43,017 bases of DNA, taken from positions 1 to 43,017 of the forward strand of contig CANJQI010000023.1 of the NCBI GenBank assembly GCA_947476215.1, read 5' to 3'. Made by a program: the position numbers and the translations under genes. Source of the DNA: Betaproteobacteria bacterium (GTDB taxonomy: Bacteria > Pseudomonadota > Gammaproteobacteria > Burkholderiales > SG8-41). Shown here one piece after another: positions 39,127 through 43,017 of the stretch (positions within the stretch are counted from its first letter, which is position 1; each line of letters starts with the position of its first letter). The notes under the pieces are model-generated. The model worked only from the letters and a program-made list of their open reading frames with translations, was not told the origin of the DNA and did no database searches.

Positions 39127-39653
39127 TGGACAGGATTTCCGCATTCATGGATGGTGAAGCAAACTCGGCCGAATCGACCCACACGATGCTTATTCTCAAG
39201 AAAAGTGAAGAGTGCCGGGAAACCTGGCAGACCTTTCATCTGATCGGAGACGTCATGCGCGGTGAATCGGCTTTGCGCGAGGATTTTGCGACGCGACTGC
39301 ATGCGCGCATGGAGGATGAGCCGCTGTTTCTTGCACCTCGTTTGAGGTGGAGGAAATCCGCGCGGTTCGCGCTGTCTGCCGCGGCGTCTCTCGCCGCCGT
39401 TGCAGTCGTTGTATCTCTCGTTTTGACGGACAACCCATTGCAGCCTCAACCACAGCTTGCCGTGGCGCCAAAGTCCGAGACTTCCGAGCCGGTCCAAGTG
39501 CTGGCGTCGCCACGACCGGCACCAGCGGCCAATTCGTCCGGCGTCAACGAATACTTGATGGCGCACCAGGAGTTTTCGCCGAGCACCGCGTTGCAAGGCG
39601 TGGCACCCTATGTAAGAACCGTGTCGGCGACACGGGATGGCAGCGGTCATTAA
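39126..39653 (+). CDS. rseA: Anti-sigma-E factor RseA
   Basis: RseA holds sigma-E at the membrane until DegS and RseP cut it. The 175-residue protein has the N-terminal sigma-binding domain (DRISAFMDGEANSAESTHTM, CRETWQTFHLIGDVMRGES), one membrane segment at about 80-101 (FALSAAASLAAVAVVVSLVL) and a periplasmic Pro/Ala-rich tail. ATG 39126 is chosen because AGGAG ends 6 nt upstream; ATG 39120 overlaps that site. The start overlaps the rpoE stop (TAATG), so translation is coupled, which suits a one-to-one sigma/anti-sigma ratio. Confidence 0.93.
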   Translation: MDRISAFMDGEANSAESTHTMLILKKSEECRETWQTFHLIGDVMRGESALREDFATRLHARMEDEPLFLAPRLRWRKSARFALSAAASLAAVAVVVSLVLTDNPLQPQPQLAVAPKSETSEPVQVLASPRPAPAANSSGVNEYLMAHQEFSPSTALQGVAPYVRTVSATRDGSGH

Positions 39654-39664
39654 CGAGGATGCGT

Positions 39665-40639
39665 ATGATGCGGGTAGCTGTACCGGCCCTGTTGATATTG
39701 CTGAGCTGCATTGGATGCGCGGGCGCGGAGAGCCGCAGTGGCCCCGATGCTATGACCTGGCTGAAGAAAATCGCCGCGGCATCGCGCCAGCTCAATTATC
39801 GAGGGACTTTTGTGTACCAGCATGGCAGCCAGGTCGAAACGTCGAGCATTTCCCATTTTGTCGACAGTAGCGGTGAGTACGAGCGTTTGGAAACGCTCGA
39901 TGGTCCGCCACGAGAGGTCATACGCAATAACAATAACGTTACGTGCTACCTGCCAGACAGCAAGACGGTGGTGATCGAGAAGCGCGGTGCACGCAGATTT
40001 CCGACGCTGCTGCCCGAGCAGATTTCCGGGATCGCGGACAACTATTTGATTAAGACCGCGGAGCAGGGAAGGGTCGCCGGCCATGACTGTCAGATCGTAT
40101 CTCTGGAGCCGCGTGATAACCTGCGCTATGGCCACAAGTTTTGCGCGGAACTGGTGACGGGTCTGCCGCTTCGGGCCCGCACCTATGACGACAGAAGCCA
40201 GATGGTAGAGTCCTTTGCGTTCACCCAGCTTACGATCGGGGCCGGCGTAGCCAAAGAAATGCTCAAGTCCCGCTACGCCGCCAAGAGCCAAGGCTGGCGC
40301 GTTGACAGGTCCGCACTGGAGCAAAAAGAAGTATCGTCGGACACGGGTTGGCTTGTCGACCCTCAGCCCACGGGATTCAAAAAACTGATGGAAATGAAAC
40401 GCTTGATTTCCGGCCGACCGCATCCGGTATCGCATATCGTGTATTCCGACGGATTCGCGGCGATCTCCGTTTTCGTGGAAGCTATGCCCAAAGCAATGCC
40501 GACACTGGGAGCATCGAATCAGGGGGCTGTCAACATATTCATCAGATCACAGGATGACCAGATGGTCACCGTTGTGGGGGAGACGCCCGCCCGTACCGTT
40601 AAAATAATCGCGGAATCGCTCAGCACCAGGGGAAAATAG
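39665..40639 (+). CDS. rseB: Sigma-E regulatory protein RseB/MucB
   Basis: RseB binds periplasmic RseA, shields it from DegS, and senses mislocalised lipids. The 324-residue precursor has a signal peptide (MRVAVPALLILLSCIGCAGA), then the LolA/LolB-like fold with AWLKKIAAAS-type start (WLKKIAAASRQLNYRGTFVY), and a C-terminal domain with GRPHPVSHIVYSDGFAAISV. ATG 39665 is chosen because GAGG is 6 nt upstream; ATG 39659 and 39668 are alternatives, and the long frame from 39347 lies within rseA. It is 11 bp after rseA. Confidence 0.95.
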   Translation: MMRVAVPALLILLSCIGCAGAESRSGPDAMTWLKKIAAASRQLNYRGTFVYQHGSQVETSSISHFVDSSGEYERLETLDGPPREVIRNNNNVTCYLPDSKTVVIEKRGARRFPTLLPEQISGIADNYLIKTAEQGRVAGHDCQIVSLEPRDNLRYGHKFCAELVTGLPLRARTYDDRSQMVESFAFTQLTIGAGVAKEMLKSRYAAKSQGWRVDRSALEQKEVSSDTGWLVDPQPTGFKKLMEMKRLISGRPHPVSHIVYSDGFAAISVFVEAMPKAMPTLGASNQGAVNIFIRSQDDQMVTVVGETPARTVKIIAESLSTRGK

Positions 40640-40735
40640 TAATCCGGCCAGATGGCGTATTCCGGTGCGGATGATAAAAATAAGAGTTGCACCATCAGCG
40701 TACATTTGTAGTAACAGGGAAAAAGGAAACGTCAG

Positions 40736-42133
40736 ATGTTAGGCAGAATCATTCTTTGCTTGTCCATGCTGTTGCCGCTTGCGGTCGTTGCACAATTGCC
40801 GGATTTCACGGAACTCGTTGAAAAACAAGGGCCTACCGTGGTCAATATCAGTACGACGCAGACCGCACGCAACCCGCTGAGTGCGCCGCAAACGCCGCAA
40901 TTGCAAGAGGACGATCCGTTTTACGAGTTTTTCCGGCGCTTCATTCCCAATCCCGGACCACGCGAATTTCAGTCGAACTCACTGGGCTCGGGATTCATCA
41001 TCAGCAGCGACGGTTTCATATTGACGAACTCCCACGTGGTGGAAGCGGCGGACGAAATCACCGTCAAGCTCAACGACAAGCGCGAATACAAGGCCAAAGT
41101 CATCGGCAGCGATAAACGAACTGACATCGCATTACTCAAGATCGAGGCGACGGGTTTGCCGGCAGTGAAGTTTGGCGATCCAGCCAGACTCAAAGTCGGC
41201 GAGTGGGTGATCGCCATTGGATCACCTTTCGGGTTTGACAATACGGTAACGGCGGGCATAGTGAGTGCCAAGGGCCGCTCGTTGCCACAGGAAAACTTCG
41301 TGCCGTTCTTGCAGACCGACGTGGCGGTCAATCCAGGCAACTCCGGCGGACCGCTGTTCAACATGAAAGGTGAAGTCGTCGGCATCAATTCCCAGATTTA
41401 CAGCCGCACCGGTGGATACATGGGGTTGTCATTTGCGGTGCCCATCGACGTTGCCAACGACATCGCAAGTCAACTGAAAACCTCAGGCAGAGTGACGCGT
41501 GGCCGCATGGGCGTCGTCATACAACCGGTGACCAAGGAACTCGCTGAATCATTCGGACTGCCCAAACCTGCCGGGGCGCTGGTCAGTTCCGTCGAAAAGG
41601 GCAGCGCCGCCGAAAAGGCGGGTATAGAGGCAGGAGACGTCATACTCCGGTTCGACGGAAAAGTCGTCAATTCTTCCGAGGACCTGCCGCGCTTGGTGGG
41701 AAACACCAAGCCCGGTTCCAAAGTGGTCGCTCAGGTGATGCGCAACAAAGCGACGCGCGACCTGACAGTCGTGGTCGGCGAAATGCCGGACGAAGCGAGA
41801 ACCACGCAGCGTCAGCAGCAACAGCGACGCGCACCCAGCGGCAAGCCTGCACCCGAGGCCGTCACGCGTCTCGGAATGACACTCTCCGAGCCAACTACCG
41901 AACAGCGCAATCAGCTCAAGATCAGCGGCGGCGTGCTGGTCGAGGATGCACAGGGGGCGGCGGCACGCGCGGGTATACACCGCGGTGACATCATCCTTGC
42001 GGTGAACAACCAAGACATCAAGTCTCTTGAGCAGTTTGGTCAGATGATCGCGCAATTCGAGAAGGGGCGCGTGGTTGCAATGCTGGTGCGTCGCGGCGCC
42101 AATGCGCTCTATATCCCGTTCAGAATTGAATAA
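40736..42133 (+). CDS. mucD: Periplasmic serine protease MucD/DegP (HtrA family)
   Basis: A DegP-type protease/chaperone that removes misfolded envelope proteins, the last core member of the sigma-E operon. The 465-residue precursor has a signal peptide (GRIILCLSMLLPLAVVA, mature start near QLPDF). Its catalytic triad is His100 (TNSHVVEA), Asp130 (RTDIALL) and Ser203 (NPGNSGGPLF). Two PDZ domains follow (GALVSSVEKGSAAEKAGIEA and GGVLVEDAQGAAARAGIHRG), joined by a Gln/Arg/Pro-rich linker (RQQQQRRAPSG). AAGGA precedes ATG 40736. A 96-bp gap after rseB may hold an extra promoter, not identified. The end overlaps the glutaredoxin-like gene. Confidence 0.96.
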   Translation: MLGRIILCLSMLLPLAVVAQLPDFTELVEKQGPTVVNISTTQTARNPLSAPQTPQLQEDDPFYEFFRRFIPNPGPREFQSNSLGSGFIISSDGFILTNSHVVEAADEITVKLNDKREYKAKVIGSDKRTDIALLKIEATGLPAVKFGDPARLKVGEWVIAIGSPFGFDNTVTAGIVSAKGRSLPQENFVPFLQTDVAVNPGNSGGPLFNMKGEVVGINSQIYSRTGGYMGLSFAVPIDVANDIASQLKTSGRVTRGRMGVVIQPVTKELAESFGLPKPAGALVSSVEKGSAAEKAGIEAGDVILRFDGKVVNSSEDLPRLVGNTKPGSKVVAQVMRNKATRDLTVVVGEMPDEARTTQRQQQQRRAPSGKPAPEAVTRLGMTLSEPTTEQRNQLKISGGVLVEDAQGAAARAGIHRGDIILAVNNQDIKSLEQFGQMIAQFEKGRVVAMLVRRGANALYIPFRIE

Positions 42134-42380
42134 GATCGTCCCTACGCTGACAGTCTATAGCCGGAGCTGGTGTCACCTGTGCGATGAGATGATTTCCGGA
42201 TTGCGCGATTTGCAGTCTCATCATCGATTCGAACTGGAAATAGTCGATGTCGATAGCGACCCCGCGTTTGAAGGTCGTTATGGCGAGATGGTACCGGTTC
42301 TGATCGCTTCCGGTACCGAGTTATGTCATTACCGCCTGGATATCGGCAAAGTTAATGATTATTTGAGCGAAAACCGATAA
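42126..42380 (+). CDS. Glutaredoxin-like (DUF836) protein
   Basis: A small thioredoxin-fold protein of 84 residues with TLTVYSRSWCHLCDEM (Cys16-x-x-Cys19) and VDSDPAFEGRYGEMVPVLI, the cis-proline side of the fold. The TTG at 42126 overlaps the mucD stop and is the only start near the domain; the frame from 42075 would translate mucD codons. It normally follows mucD and precedes lepA in betaproteobacteria; lepA is absent here. A terminator follows, so this is the end of the operon. Confidence 0.9.
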   Translation: MNKIVPTLTVYSRSWCHLCDEMISGLRDLQSHHRFELEIVDVDSDPAFEGRYGEMVPVLIASGTELCHYRLDIGKVNDYLSENR

Positions 42381-42399
42381 AATCCCGTTTTGTTTATTC

Positions 42400-42427
42400 A
42401 AAGGGCATTTCATACGTGCCCTTTTTT
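42400..42427 (+). terminator. Rho-independent terminator of the sigma-E operon
   Basis: AAAGGGCA (42400-42407) pairs with TGCCCTTT (42417-42424) around a 9-nt loop, and the stem runs into a T-tract. It is about 20 bp after the glutaredoxin-like stop. Confidence 0.8.
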
Positions 42428-42450
42428 GCAGCATGTTCGCAAGTATTTTT

Positions 42451-42476
42451 TAAGGTCTTTATCTAACAAGACCTTA
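42451..42476. repeat. 9-bp perfect inverted repeat
   Basis: TAAGGTCTT (42451-42459) and AAGACCTTA (42468-42476) are exact inverted repeats around TATCTAAC. It lies between the + strand terminator and the radC gene and has no T-run, so it is not a clear terminator. Confidence 0.6.
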
Positions 42477-42503
42477 CCGGTGGTTAGCCGGTGGCGGTTG
42501 CGG

Positions 42504-42527
42504 TTCCTACCCGCATTCCTACCCGCA
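42504..42527. repeat. Two tandem copies of TTCCTACCCGCA
   Basis: An exact 12-bp unit is repeated twice without spacer. It lies in the gene-free 220 bp between the glutaredoxin-like gene and radC, just before the radC terminator, and may mark a junction of integrated DNA. Confidence 0.7.
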
Positions 42528-42537
42528 TTTTCAGAAG

Positions 42538-42568
42538 CCATGAAGAAAGAACCCGCCGCATGGCGGGT
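42538..42568 (-). terminator. Terminator of radC (minus strand)
   Basis: On the - strand ACCCGCC (from 42568) pairs with GGCGGGT (to 42551) around loop ATGC, then TCTTTCTTC follows. The hairpin plus pyrimidine-rich tail suits an intrinsic terminator 34 bp after the radC stop. Confidence 0.65.
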
Positions 42569-42601
42569 CGATCTTGTTGCCCCGCCCCAAGTTTCCGCCT
42601 T

Positions 42602-43017
42602 CTACAACAATCCCCGCTCAGCGAACGACAGCACACCACTGCCGGCGACGATGAAGTGGTCGAGAACCCTTATATCCACTAGCGCCAGCGCCTGCTTTAG
42701 GGCCTGTGTAAGAGCCTCGTCGGCGTGGCTAGGTTCCGAGACGCCTGACGGGTGGTTATGGGCGAAGATAACCGCCCCCGCGTTATGAGCCAGACAGGCC
42801 TTCACGACCTCCCTCGGATAAACGCTAGTTTGTGTGAGCGTGCCGGAAAACAGCGATTCGAAGGCAATGACCTTGTTCTGTGCGTCCAGGTAAACGCACC
42901 AGAATTCCTCCCGCTCCTTTCCGGCCAAAGCCAAGCGTAAGTAGTCGCGCACGGCACCGGGGGAGTTTAGGGCGCATTGATGCCTGGCCCGCTCGCCCAA
43001 TACGCACATCGCTGCCC
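42602..43017 (-). CDS. RadC-like JAB-domain protein, 5' end outside the window
   Basis: The visible 138 residues carry the complete RadC/MPN core: [40 protein letters not shown], the metal motif HNHPSG in [20 protein letters not shown], and the ending [21 protein letters not shown]. The first in-frame ATG is at 43009, but the frame stays open to the window edge and short accessory RadC proteins (YkfG-like, about 158 residues) start 15-30 residues earlier, so the true start is probably beyond 43017. It lacks the helix-hairpin-helix part of chromosomal RadC, at least in what is visible. Such short forms are common in plasmids and genomic islands. The molecular role is not established. Confidence 0.9.
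   Translation of the reverse strand, partial: AAMCVLGERARHQCALNSPGAVRDYLRLALAGKEREEFWCVYLDAQNKVIAFESLFSGTLTQTSVYPREVVKACLAHNAGAVIFAHNHPSGVSEPSHADEALTQALKQALALVDIRVLDHFIVAGSGVLSFAERGLL

Noticed and set aside
42390-42788. 132-codon + strand frame at the right end
   Set aside because: It starts inside the terminator and overlaps the RadC coding sequence antisense; no family features.

Overview
The window is a chromosomal segment of a betaproteobacterium. The main evidence is gene order: glnD-map divergent from rpsB-tsf-pyrH-frr-uppS-cdsA-dxr-rseP-bamA-skp-lpxD-fabZ-lpxA-lpxB-rnhB, then pyrG-kdsA-eno-ftsB, and later nadB divergent from rpoE-rseA-rseB-mucD-(glutaredoxin-like). This arrangement is familiar from Burkholderiales/Nitrosomonadales-type genomes. 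A Bug-family (TctC) binding protein points the same way. The envelope genes (BamA, Skp, lipid A, KDO, sigma-E) show a Gram-negative cell.

Positions 1-5515 form an accessory metabolic block. On the + strand are a UGSC-family gene (37-564) and an uncharacterised 360-residue protein (584-1666). The UGSC gene is interrupted by one in-frame UGA at 325-327, in the context GD-U-GGCTSWSVHDS. A perfect 8-bp hairpin starts 11 nt after the UGA, so this is best read as a selenoprotein gene with a bacterial SECIS element and not as a broken gene. Facing it on the - strand are three genes that look co-transcribed: an MmgE/PrpD protein, a TcuA/fumarate-reductase-type flavoprotein and a Bug binding protein. 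Together they suggest uptake and oxidation of an unidentified organic acid.

Positions 5618-28790 are housekeeping. They cover the nitrogen-status sensor GlnD, methionine aminopeptidase, the translation genes rpsB/tsf/frr, UMP kinase, isoprenoid and phospholipid steps (dxr, uppS, cdsA), site-2 protease RseP, outer-membrane assembly (bamA, skp), lipid A synthesis (lpxD, fabZ, lpxA, lpxB), RNase HII, a SpoU methyltransferase, CTP synthase, KDO-8-P synthase, enolase and FtsB. Many genes overlap or abut. A promoter and a structured leader precede rpsB, a long terminator-like hairpin separates rpsB from tsf, and a separate promoter precedes pyrG.

Positions 28875-36515 carry folD, a 1171-residue GltD-like plus PyrK/FNR-like oxidoreductase fusion, a class III omega-aminotransferase, and a fused binding-protein/permease of the OpuC type. 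A 185-bp MITE-like element with 17-bp perfect inverted termini and 12-bp flanking direct repeats lies directly after that transporter gene, before the convergent nadB.

Positions 36736-42380 hold nadB and the sigma-E stress operon. At the right end the lepA gene usually expected after the glutaredoxin-like gene is absent. Instead there is a terminator, a repeat-rich 200-bp stretch and an accessory-type radC gene on the opposite strand, running off the window. This looks like the edge of a mobile or rearranged region. I saw no rRNA, tRNA or CRISPR array.
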